Shown: piece by piece, positions 8,289 to 15,444 of the stretch
Layout of the letters: each line of letters opens with the position of its first letter
Position numbering within the stretch: the stretch's first letter is position 1
Assembly (NCBI RefSeq): GCF_001612635.1
Contig: NZ_BDAV01000013.1
Span: forward strand, 124,001 to 188,000
Source of the DNA: Nocardia africana NBRC 100379
GTDB taxonomy: Bacteria > Actinomycetota > Actinomycetes > Mycobacteriales > Mycobacteriaceae
Direction: 5' to 3'
DNA: 64,000 bases
Translations under genes and position numbers: made by a program
Notes under the pieces: model-generated
What the model was told of the DNA's origin: nothing
Database searches by the model: none
What the model saw: only the letters and a program-made list of their open reading frames with translations

Positions 8289-9214
8289 TGGGTTACCTCC
8301 TGACGCGCCCCGTTGCCCGTTCGGTTCCGGTCGAACCCCCGCTCGTGGGCGACATCGGCCAACAGCCCCTTGAGCTGTTTGCGCCCGCGGTGCAGCCGGG
8401 ACATGACGGTGCCGATCGGAGTCCCCATGATGTCGGCGATCTCCTTGTAGGGGAAGCCCTCCACGTCGGCGTAATACACCGCCATGCGGAATTCCTCCGG
8501 CAGCGACTGCAGTGCCGCCTTGATGTCGTCGTCGGGCAGCGCCTCCAGCGCCTCCATCTCCGCCGAGCGCAGACCGGTGGAGGTGTGCTCGGCCGTGGCG
8601 GCGAGCTGCCAGTCGGTGATCTCGTCGGTGGGGTACTGCGCGGGCTGGCGCTGCTTCTTGCGATAGGAGTTGATGTAGGTGTTGGTCAGGATCCGATACA
8701 ACCAGGCCCGCAGGTTGGTGCCCTCCCGGAAGGACCGGAAGCCCTGATATGCCTTGGCGAAGGTCTCCTGCACCAGATCCTCGGCGTCGGCCGGGTTGCG
8801 GGTCATCCGCAGGGCCGCGCCGTAGAGCTGATCCAGCAGCGGCAGCGCGTCGCGCTCGAAGCGCCGCGCGAGTTCGGCCTCGTCGGCCGTGGAGCGCACG
8901 GTCGACTCGCCGTCGGTCTCCGCGTCCTCGGCGTCGCGAGCGTCGGAATCGTCGGACGTGAGCTCGTCGTCCACCGGGTCGTCGGGGATCTCGATATCTT
9001 CCGGTCGAGAACCACCCGCGGTGTCACCGCGGGGGCGATCGGCCGCCAGTTCGTCGTCGCTCGTCACGGAAGTCCCTTCGGTCGCCGTAGCATCTGAATC
9101 TACCGCGCGCGAGGGTCGCCGATCGAACCCGGTGTCCGGGATCATGATGTCGATCAGCGGGTACGACAGCGAGTCGCCGGTCGTTACCGGGCGTTCGTCG
9201 ACGAGGACGGTCAC
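8285..9214 (-). CDS. sigR: ECF sigma factor SigR/SigH (thiol-oxidative stress)
   Basis: RNA polymerase sigma factor of the SigR (Streptomyces)/SigH (Mycobacterium) type, which activates thioredoxin, mycothiol and protein-repair genes. Region 2 (YGAALRMTRNPADAEDLVQE, FREGTNLRAWLYRILTNTYINSYRKKQRQP) and region 4 (LPEEFRMAVYYADVEGFPYKEIADIM, GTVMSRLHRGRKQLK) are intact. The N-terminus is unusually long and acidic. The GTG at 9214 has GGAGGAG 6-8 nt upstream (309 aa). A second GTG at 9067 with AAGGGA 6 nt upstream would give about 260 aa, closer to family length. The frame extends to 9304, but that start lies inside the promoter and cannot be used from it. rsrA overlaps the 3' end. Confidence 0.92.
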   Translation of the reverse strand: MTVLVDERPVTTGDSLSYPLIDIMIPDTGFDRRPSRAVDSDATATEGTSVTSDDELAADRPRGDTAGGSRPEDIEIPDDPVDDELTSDDSDARDAEDAETDGESTVRSTADEAELARRFERDALPLLDQLYGAALRMTRNPADAEDLVQETFAKAYQGFRSFREGTNLRAWLYRILTNTYINSYRKKQRQPAQYPTDEITDWQLAATAEHTSTGLRSAEMEALEALPDDDIKAALQSLPEEFRMAVYYADVEGFPYKEIADIMGTPIGTVMSRLHRGRKQLKGLLADVAHERGFDRNRTGNGARQEVTQ

Positions 9215-9286
9215 CGGCATCTCCTCCGAACTTTTCCGATCTGGAGCGGCTGCGAAGGCAGCTGCGCTGTGCTGGCGGAACAGTGC

Positions 9287-9313
9287 AACATGTGGGGCCG
9301 CCACTGTGTTCCC
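9287..9313 (-). promoter_or_regulatory. SigR-dependent autoregulatory promoter
   Basis: On the minus strand, GGGAAC (9313-9308), 18 bp, then GTT (9289-9287). This matches the established SigR/SigH consensus GGGAAY-N16-18-GTT. Transcription would begin near 9280, upstream of both plausible sigR starts, giving positive autoregulation as in Streptomyces and mycobacteria. Confidence 0.75.
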
Positions 9314-9379
9314 GCGGCCGCGTCACACCCCGTCGAATGCGATTGCCGGGCATGAACCGGCGCCGCTAGGGTGACCGCC

Positions 9380-9868
9380 ATGGCCGCATCGACACCCGCG
9401 ATCCGGGCGCTGACCCAGGCGAAGGTGCCCCATGCGGTGCATTCCTATCCTCACGATCCGCGCAGTGATTCCTACGGCGACGAGGCCGTCGCCGCCCTGT
9501 CCGAGCGGGTGGGTGTGACGGCCGCGCAGATCTTCAAGACGCTGATCATCGACTTGTCGACCGGCACGCCCGCGGTCGCGGTGCTCCCGGTTCCGCACTC
9601 GCTGTCGTTGAAGGCGGCGGCCGCGGCTCTCGGCGCACCCAAGGCGGTGCTGGCCGACAAGACGAAGGCCCAGCGCGTCACCGGTTACGTCCTGGGCGGG
9701 GTGTCGCCGCTCGGGCAGAAGCGCGCACTCCCCACAGTGGTGGACGAATCCGCTCGGAACTGGGACCGCATCCTCGTCAGCGCCGGAAAGCGCGGCCTCG
9801 AGATCGAACTCGCACCCGCGGAGTTGATCCGGCTCACCGGAGCGGTCACCGCGCCGGTCATCGCCTGA
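9380..9868 (+). CDS. ybaK: Cys-tRNA(Pro)/Cys-tRNA(Cys) deacylase YbaK
   Basis: A 162-residue protein of the YbaK/EbsC/ProX fold, which hydrolyses cysteine mischarged onto tRNA(Pro). Visible landmarks are QIFKTLIIDL (the catalytic lysine of the family), VAVLPVPHSLSLKAAAAALGA and the glycine-rich GYVLGGVSPLGQKR with the conserved GGxSPxG motif. The start is the ATG at 9380, with TAGGGT at 9367-9372 seven bases before it and no good Shine-Dalgarno sequence, pointing to a leaderless mRNA. It is divergent from sigR across a short gap. Confidence 0.92.
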   Translation: MAASTPAIRALTQAKVPHAVHSYPHDPRSDSYGDEAVAALSERVGVTAAQIFKTLIIDLSTGTPAVAVLPVPHSLSLKAAAAALGAPKAVLADKTKAQRVTGYVLGGVSPLGQKRALPTVVDESARNWDRILVSAGKRGLEIELAPAELIRLTGAVTAPVIA

Positions 9869-9909
9869 TTTCTCCCAGCATGTGAGATCCGACCGCCCCG
9901 ATCGGAAAT

Positions 9910-9943
9910 ATTTGTAAGTAACAACTAGTTGGTGTATACAAAT
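9910..9943 (+). promoter_or_regulatory. Promoter with nested palindromic MarR operator
   Basis: TTGTAA (9912-9917) and TATACA (9935-9940) are 17 bp apart, a good sigma-70-type promoter. A perfect palindrome CAACTAGTTG (9922-9931) sits in the spacer. A second inverted repeat, ATTTGTA (9910-9916) and TACAAAT (9937-9943), is centred on exactly the same point, 9926.5. A MarR dimer here would cover both boxes. TAGTTG recurs at 9943-9948. Confidence 0.72.
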
Positions 9944-10008
9944 AGTTGATTGATGCAAGTAGTTTTCGGCCGGTAGGCGGCCGAGCGGGCGGAAGCGGGA
10001 GGTCCGAT

Positions 10009-10509
10009 ATGGACAGCGAGCAGGTGATCGATCAGATCGCCCAGCAGCTGATTCGCCTGGGGCGGATCCGGGAGCGGACGAACGCCCAGGTGGCAGCCGC
10101 GTCGCACGGCGATATCGACCTCTCTGCGTACCGCATCATCTTCCGCCTGCTCTGCGACGGCCCCATGCGCTCGGGCGCGCTGGCCGAGGCGATGTACTCC
10201 GACGCGTCCACGATCAGCCGCCAGGTGGCGGCTCTGGTCAAGCGCGGCCTGGTGCGCCGCGAGGCCGATCCCAGCGACGGCCGCGCCAGCGTCCTGATCG
10301 TCACCGACGCCGGCAAGGAGATGGCCGCCCATCTGCGCGCGCGACGCAACGAGATGATCGGCCGCATCCTGACCGACTGGAACGACCCCGACCGCGAGCA
10401 GTTCGCGGTCCTGCTACACCGCTTCGTCGACGACTACGAAGCCGCGCGACCGTCGATACTCACCCTCCCCTCCCCCACGGAAGGCCCTGCGACGGAGAAG
10501 AATTCGTGA
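10009..10509 (+). CDS. MarR-family repressor of the downstream efflux pump
   Basis: A 166-residue winged-helix regulator. Start at the ATG at 10009, with GGGAGG about 7 nt upstream. The frame continues upstream to 9946, but that would run through the promoter. The MarR core is clear: YRIIFRLLCDGPMRSGALAEAMYSDASTISRQVAALVKRGLVRREADPSDGRAS, in which the DxR wing (DPSDGRA) is diagnostic. The stop codon overlaps the GTG of the MFS gene by four bases. The operator upstream and coupling to a drug exporter indicate an autorepressed efflux operon induced by a pump substrate. Confidence 0.92.
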   Translation: MDSEQVIDQIAQQLIRLGRIRERTNAQVAAASHGDIDLSAYRIIFRLLCDGPMRSGALAEAMYSDASTISRQVAALVKRGLVRREADPSDGRASVLIVTDAGKEMAAHLRARRNEMIGRILTDWNDPDREQFAVLLHRFVDDYEAARPSILTLPSPTEGPATEKNS

Positions 10510-12185
10510 CCACGACCACCACCCCGGCCGAGGCCGGCATCGCACCGAACGCCGCGGGGTTCACCCATCGGCAGGTGCTGGTGATCATGAGCGGCCTGAT
10601 CCTCGGCATGCTGCTGGCCTCACTGGACCAGACCATCGTGTCCACGGCCATTCGCACCATTTCCGACGATCTCAGCGGCTATTCGCTGCAGGCGTGGGTC
10701 ACCACCGCCTATCTCATCACCGCGACGCTCAGCACGCCGTTGTACGGGAAGCTGTCGGATATGTTCGGGCGCAAGCCCTTCTATCTGGCGGCGATCGCCA
10801 TTTTCGTCGCCGGATCGCTGCTGTGCACCATGGCGCAGTCGATGTACGAGCTGGCCGCCTTCCGCGCGTTCCAGGGGCTGGGCGCGGGCGGCCTGATGTC
10901 GCTGGCGCTCACCATCATGGGCGATATCGTCTCGCCGCGTGAGCGTGCCCGGTATCAGGGCTACTTCCTGGCCGTCTTCGGCACCTCGAGCGTCGTGGGG
11001 CCCGTGCTGGGTGGCCTGTTCGCGGGTCGGCCGGCGATTCTCGGCATCGACGGGTGGCGCTGGGTGTTCCTGGTGAACGTGCCGATCGGGCTGCTCGCCT
11101 TCGCCGTGGTCACCAAGGTCCTGCATCTGCCGCGCCGCCCGCATCCCGGTGTGCGGATCGACTGGTGGGGCGTGCTGATGCTCGCGGTCGGCATCGTCCC
11201 GCTGCTGGTGGTGGCCGAGCAGGGCCGGGAATGGGGCTGGGGCAGTCCGGATGCCGTCGTCTGCTATCTGATCGGCGCGGCCGGCGTCCTGGGCTTCGTC
11301 GCGGTCGAGGCGAAACTCGGCGATCTGGCCCTGATTCCGCTGCGGATGTTCACGAATTCGACCTTCGCCCTGGGCGTGGTCATCTCGTTCGTGATCGGCG
11401 CCGCCATGTTCGGCGGGATCTCGCTGCTGCCGCAGTATCTGCAGGTGGTGCGCGGATCGAGCCCGACCGTCGCCGGGCTGCAGATGCTGCCCATGGTGCT
11501 CGGCATGATGACGGCCTCCGTGATCGCGGGCCGGACCATCTCCCGCACCGGCCGCTATCGCGTCTTCCCGCTGATCGGCGCCGGCCTGCTGACGCTCGGA
11601 TTGTTCCTGCTGCATCTGATCGGCGCCGACAGTCCGCTGTGGCTGGTGATGATCTTCATGGCGATCGCCGGACTCGGCCTCGGCAACCTCATGCAGCCGC
11701 TCACGCTGGCCTTGCAGAATGCCCTGCCACCGAAGGACATGGGCGTGTCCACGGCCGCGGCCACCTTCTTCCGGCAGATCGGCGGCACCCTGGGTGTGGC
11801 GGTCTTCCTGTCCATTCTGTTCGCCCAGCTGACACCGCATATCAGCGACGAATTGCACAGCGCGGCAACCCAGCCTGCGTATCAGCATGCGGTGATCGAC
11901 GGTGCGCACAGCAGCAATCCGGCCGACGCGGCGCTATCGAAAGGCCTACTGTCCCACGATGTTTCGGCAGCGGGTCAGGTGATGAGCGACAGTTCGGTGA
12001 TCCAGCAGTTGAATCCGACGCTGGCCCGCCCGTTCCAGGTCGGTTTCGCCGATTCGATGGACACCGTCTTCCTCGCCGTCGCGGCCATCGCCGGGATCGC
12101 GCTGCTGCTGGTGATGTTCTGGAAGGAAGTGCCGCTACGCACGGCGGGTGGGCTGCAGGCCAGTGCGGAGACTCTCCAGAGGTGA
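10506..12185 (+). CDS. MFS drug exporter, DHA2 (EmrB/QacA) family, 14 TM
   Basis: A 559-residue proton-driven multidrug exporter of the inner membrane. Signatures include LDQTIVSTAIRTISDDL (helix 1 motif D1), the loop 2-3 motif A GKLSDMFGRKPF, and motif C in helix 5 (SVVGPVLGGLF). Fourteen hydrophobic segments are visible, with the long periplasmic loop before the last helix (about residues 440-510). Its GTG start overlaps the TGA of the MarR gene (GTGA), so both are made from one mRNA. Substrates cannot be inferred. A GC-rich hairpin follows the stop. Confidence 0.92.
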   Translation: MTTTTTPAEAGIAPNAAGFTHRQVLVIMSGLILGMLLASLDQTIVSTAIRTISDDLSGYSLQAWVTTAYLITATLSTPLYGKLSDMFGRKPFYLAAIAIFVAGSLLCTMAQSMYELAAFRAFQGLGAGGLMSLALTIMGDIVSPRERARYQGYFLAVFGTSSVVGPVLGGLFAGRPAILGIDGWRWVFLVNVPIGLLAFAVVTKVLHLPRRPHPGVRIDWWGVLMLAVGIVPLLVVAEQGREWGWGSPDAVVCYLIGAAGVLGFVAVEAKLGDLALIPLRMFTNSTFALGVVISFVIGAAMFGGISLLPQYLQVVRGSSPTVAGLQMLPMVLGMMTASVIAGRTISRTGRYRVFPLIGAGLLTLGLFLLHLIGADSPLWLVMIFMAIAGLGLGNLMQPLTLALQNALPPKDMGVSTAAATFFRQIGGTLGVAVFLSILFAQLTPHISDELHSAATQPAYQHAVIDGAHSSNPADAALSKGLLSHDVSAAGQVMSDSSVIQQLNPTLARPFQVGFADSMDTVFLAVAAIAGIALLLVMFWKEVPLRTAGGLQASAETLQR

Positions 12186-12186
12186 C

Positions 12187-12211
12187 CCGGCGGACGGCGA
12201 CACTCCGCCGG
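12187..12211 (+). terminator. Short GC hairpin after the MFS gene
   Basis: CCGGCGGA (12187-12194) pairs with TCCGCCGG (12204-12211) across a 9-nt loop, directly after the stop codon at 12183-12185. No T-run follows, so it may be a weak terminator or 3'-end stabiliser. Confidence 0.45.
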
Positions 12212-12330
12212 ACACGCTGCGCCACACCCACGATTCCCGCCAATTACCCGAAGCTCACCTGTCTCCGTGCGTTACTGGTCGGGCAGTTCGTTCTCCCCCG
12301 ATTCGTTCCGAACCGAGGATGTGATGCGAA

Positions 12331-12669
12331 ATGATCCATCGTCCGCGCGTACGTAGCCTGCTCGCAGCGACCGCCGGCGCCGCACTGCTCACCCTGGGAT
12401 CCGGTCTGCTGACGGCAGCGCCCGCCGGCGCTACTCCGAGCGCGCCGGTTCCCGTCCACGATCCGAACTATCCGCTCGGCGGCGACGCCGAACATCCGGG
12501 CACGCCGGAGCAGGATCCACAGGCGGAGAAGGCCGAGAAGCTGGGCGGCCACGCCGCCACCGACATCATCGAACTGGCCACCGACACCACCACGAAGATC
12601 GTCCAGATGGGCGCCGACGTCCTGAAATGTGGGCTGAATATGGCGATGCCATCCGTGAAATGTGACTAG
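12331..12669 (+). CDS. Small secreted protein, function unknown
   Basis: 112 residues. A signal peptide (HRPRVR, then LLAATAGAALLTLGSGLLTAAPAGA) probably cleaves before TPSA. The mature part begins with a proline-rich, acidic linker (VPVHDPNYPLGGDAEHPG, EQDPQAEKAEK), then an amphipathic helical segment (ATDIIELATDTTTKIVQMGADVLKCG) and ends MPSVKCD. Two cysteines, 13 residues apart near the C-terminus, could form a disulfide outside the cell. I do not recognise the family. It has its own transcription unit and converges on the SRAP gene. Confidence 0.65.
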   Translation: MIHRPRVRSLLAATAGAALLTLGSGLLTAAPAGATPSAPVPVHDPNYPLGGDAEHPGTPEQDPQAEKAEKLGGHAATDIIELATDTTTKIVQMGADVLKCGLNMAMPSVKCD

Positions 12670-12670
12670 C

Positions 12671-12732
12671 GGCAGGCGAACAGCGACGGGCCGGGTTCAG
12701 ATCAGGCTGATCTGCCCGGCCTGTTCGCTGCC
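12671..12732. terminator. Nested inverted repeat, probable bidirectional terminator
   Basis: Three nested pairings share one centre: GGCAGGCGAACAG (12671-12683) with CTGTTCGCTGCC (12721-12732, one bulge), GCCGGG (12690-12695) with CCCGGC (12715-12720), and GATCA with TGATC (12700-12712). It spans the 3' ends of two convergent genes and includes the last codons of the SRAP gene. Confidence 0.6.
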
Positions 12733-13554
12733 CGCACCCGATACCGGCTCCAGCAGCCGCGGACCGTTGTTGCGCACCGAATTCACCAACGGTGACACCG
12801 GCCGCGCGGCGATCGACGAAATCACCTGTGGCTCAGGGGTTTCCAGCAGTTCGTGCGGCGCCGGGTGATCGGGGTCGAGCCAGGCGTCCCAGTGTTCGCG
12901 CGGCATCATCAGCGGCATCCGATCGTGGATGCGGGTCAGATCGCCCACCGCATCGGTGGTGAGGATCGTGCAGGACAGCAGCGGGGCCATATCCCGCTGC
13001 GCCGGGTCCCGCCACACCGACCACAGGCCGGCCATGTACAACCGGTTCCCCTCCGCGTCCGACATGTAGTACGGCTGCTTGACGGCCTTCCCGGAGCCGG
13101 TGGGGTGCGGTTCGGTGAGCCATTCGTACCAGCCGTCCATCGGAACCAGACAGCGGCGCTTCTTCACCGAATCCCGGAACGAGGGTGCGGTGGCGGCGCG
13201 GTCGGCCCGGGCGTTGAACAGCGGCTTCCCCTTGGCCGGAACCCCCGGTTCGGCAGCCTTCGTCCAGACCGGGATCAGCCCCCAGCGCATGCGGCGAATC
13301 CGCAGGGCGGGGTCGTCGTCGGGGTGGTCGTGGTCGTGGCGGCGAACGACGGTGAGGATCTGATTCGTCGGGGCGACGTTGTAGTTGGCGCCGTCTCCGG
13401 ATTTACCGCCGGCGCTCGTGCCACCATCGCCGCCGGGCGCCGCTTTTCCCGCGGCGGCGTCGCCACTCGGCGCCCCGTCGGCGGTCTCGTCGAGGGCGTC
13501 GAGTTCGACCGCCAGCCGGGCCGGATTCGCCGTGGTCGCATATCTGCCGCACAT
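12697..13554 (-). CDS. SRAP-family abasic-site DNA-protein crosslink protein (YedK/HMCES-like)
   Basis: A 285-residue SOS-response-associated peptidase. SRAP proteins remove their own Met1 and use Cys2 to form a thiazolidine crosslink to abasic sites in single-stranded DNA. The start is fixed by MCGRYA at 13554: the reactive Cys2 must follow the initiator. The longer frame to 13626 would bury it. Other landmarks are NYNVAPTNQ, RWGLIPVW, NARAD, CLVPMDGWYEW (active-site Glu) and HDRMPLMMP (active-site His). A 35-residue Gly/Ala/Asp-rich low-complexity insert sits between the first strand and NYNVAPT. Confidence 0.93.
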   Translation of the reverse strand: MCGRYATTANPARLAVELDALDETADGAPSGDAAAGKAAPGGDGGTSAGGKSGDGANYNVAPTNQILTVVRRHDHDHPDDDPALRIRRMRWGLIPVWTKAAEPGVPAKGKPLFNARADRAATAPSFRDSVKKRRCLVPMDGWYEWLTEPHPTGSGKAVKQPYYMSDAEGNRLYMAGLWSVWRDPAQRDMAPLLSCTILTTDAVGDLTRIHDRMPLMMPREHWDAWLDPDHPAPHELLETPEPQVISSIAARPVSPLVNSVRNNGPRLLEPVSGAGSEQAGQISLI

Positions 13555-13700
13555 ATCTCCATGCTGCCATCGGAGACCGACAGAATCCGTAGGCTCGGCC
13601 TTACCCGCACAACGTGACGAAGCCAACTGAAGGCGATTGACATCACATCGCGAATGTGAGAACTTTTTGCCACAACTCTCTCATTAGGGGTCGCCGCACC

Positions 13701-15236
13701 ATGTCCACCACCGAGTCCACCGCCACCACCGCGTCGGCGCAGGCAGCCGAATCCGCTCGGCCCACCGAGCTCTCCTCAGTCAATCCGGCCACGGGCGAGG
13801 TCATCGCCACGCACCCCATCGCCGACGACGATGCGGTGCGGGCGGCCGTCGCCAAGGCCCGCGCGGCCGCCGCGACCTGGGGCGGCCTCAGCTTCGCCGA
13901 TCGCAAGCGCGCGCTGCTGCACTGGTCCAGCCGCCTCGTCGCCCGTGCCGACGAACTCTGCGATCTGATCCACGCCGAGAACGGCAAGCCGCGCGACGAC
14001 GCGTACCTGGAATTGATGCTGGCCCTCGAACACATCGCCTGGGCCGCCAAGAACGCCGAGAAGGTTCTCAAACCCAAGAAGGTCTCGCCCGGCGCCCTGA
14101 TGTCGAATTTCGCGGCGTCGATCGAACAGCGCCCGCTCGGCGTTGTCGGCGTGATCGGCCCGTGGAACTATCCCGTCTACACCCCCAACGGCTCGCTGGC
14201 CTACGCGCTGGCCGCGGGCAACACGGTGGTGTTCAAGCCGAGTGAATACTCCACCGCCATCGGCAATTTCGTCGGCCAGGCCTTCGTGGACGCCAACCCC
14301 GGCCTGCCCGAGGGCGTCTTCGTCACGATCAACGGATTCGGCGCGACCGGCGCCGCGCTGGTGCGCGCGGGAGTCGACAAGATCGCCTTCACCGGCTCGA
14401 CCGCGACCGGTAAGAAGATCATGGCCGCCGCGGCCGAAACGCTGACTCCGGTGCTGCTGGAATGCGGCGGCAAGGATGCGGTGATCGTCGCCGCGGACGC
14501 CGATATCGCCGCGGCGGCCGACGCCGTCGCCTACGGCGCGACCATGAACAGCGGCCAGACCTGCGCCGGTGTCGAACGCGTCTACGTCGACAAGTCGATT
14601 CGCGAGCCGTTCGTGGCCGAGGTGAAGAAGATTCTGTCTAACGTGCACGCCGGATCCGACGGCAAGGCCGCCTACGGCCCGATGACCATGCCGTCGCAGG
14701 TCGACATCGTGCGCCGGCACATCGAATCGGCGCTGGCCAACGGCGGCACCGCGGTGCTGGGCGGCCCGGACTCGGTGCACGCGCCGTATATCGAGCCGGT
14801 GGTTCTGGTCGACGTGGACGAGAAGTCGGACGCCGTATGCGAGGAGACCTTCGGCCCGACCGTCACGATCCGCACCGTCGACACCATCGACGAGGCGGTC
14901 GACCTGGCGAACAACTCGAAGTACGGCCTGGGATCGGCGGTGTACTCGCGCAAGCACGGCCTCGAGATCGCCCGCCGCCTCCGCGCCGGGGCGACCTCGG
15001 TCAACTCGGTGCTCGGCTTCGCCGCCATCGCGTCGCTGCCCTTCGGCGGCGTCGGCGACTCCGGTATCGGCCGCATCCACGGCGCGCCCGGTCTGCTGGA
15101 GTTCACCAGCCCGCATTCGATCGCGGTGCAGCGCTTCGCCATTCCGGGCATGGCGCTGCTGAGTTACAAGCGCACCGACAGCACCATGAAGCTGCTGCGC
15201 AAGGTGGTTCCGCTGCTGCACGGCCGCCACAAGTAG
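13701..15236 (+). CDS. NAD(P)-dependent aldehyde dehydrogenase
   Basis: A 511-residue member of the aldehyde dehydrogenase superfamily, oxidising an aldehyde to its acid. General base E254 (LLECGGKDA) and nucleophile C288 (NSGQTCAGVERVYV) are in place, as are GPWNYPVYTP and FTGSTATGKKI for cofactor binding. The start is the ATG at 13701 (MSTTES); an in-frame GTG at 13656 is possible. The C-terminus carries an extra basic hydrophobic tail (LSYKRTDSTMKLLRKVVPLLHGRHK) like that of membrane-associated fatty aldehyde dehydrogenases, so a long-chain substrate is possible. A strong hairpin follows. Confidence 0.9.
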   Translation: MSTTESTATTASAQAAESARPTELSSVNPATGEVIATHPIADDDAVRAAVAKARAAAATWGGLSFADRKRALLHWSSRLVARADELCDLIHAENGKPRDDAYLELMLALEHIAWAAKNAEKVLKPKKVSPGALMSNFAASIEQRPLGVVGVIGPWNYPVYTPNGSLAYALAAGNTVVFKPSEYSTAIGNFVGQAFVDANPGLPEGVFVTINGFGATGAALVRAGVDKIAFTGSTATGKKIMAAAAETLTPVLLECGGKDAVIVAADADIAAAADAVAYGATMNSGQTCAGVERVYVDKSIREPFVAEVKKILSNVHAGSDGKAAYGPMTMPSQVDIVRRHIESALANGGTAVLGGPDSVHAPYIEPVVLVDVDEKSDAVCEETFGPTVTIRTVDTIDEAVDLANNSKYGLGSAVYSRKHGLEIARRLRAGATSVNSVLGFAAIASLPFGGVGDSGIGRIHGAPGLLEFTSPHSIAVQRFAIPGMALLSYKRTDSTMKLLRKVVPLLHGRHK

Positions 15237-15263
15237 ATCCACGACACGCAGAGCACTGCCTCA

Positions 15264-15299
15264 CGATCGGGCCCGCACCCAATGGTGCGGGCCCGATCG
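15264..15299. terminator. Strong hairpin terminator after the aldehyde dehydrogenase gene
   Basis: A perfect 16-bp GC-rich stem (15264-15279 with 15284-15299) with a CAAT loop, 27 bp after the stop codon. No T-run follows, typical for the group. Confidence 0.8.
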
Positions 15300-15444
15300 C
15301 GTGGTGGAATCGGCCGCGGCAACCGGCGCATTCCCGCATGAGGCGGCAATTGTCCGAATCCAGCAAATAAACGAGCATACGTCGGAGATCACAAATCCGC
15401 GCTCCCTGCACACGGGTTCAGCTCTCATGCGCGAAGATGGTCCG

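Noticed and set aside
8745..9304. SigR start at 9304
   Set aside because: This start codon lies within the SigR-type promoter at 9287-9313 and so cannot be on that transcript.
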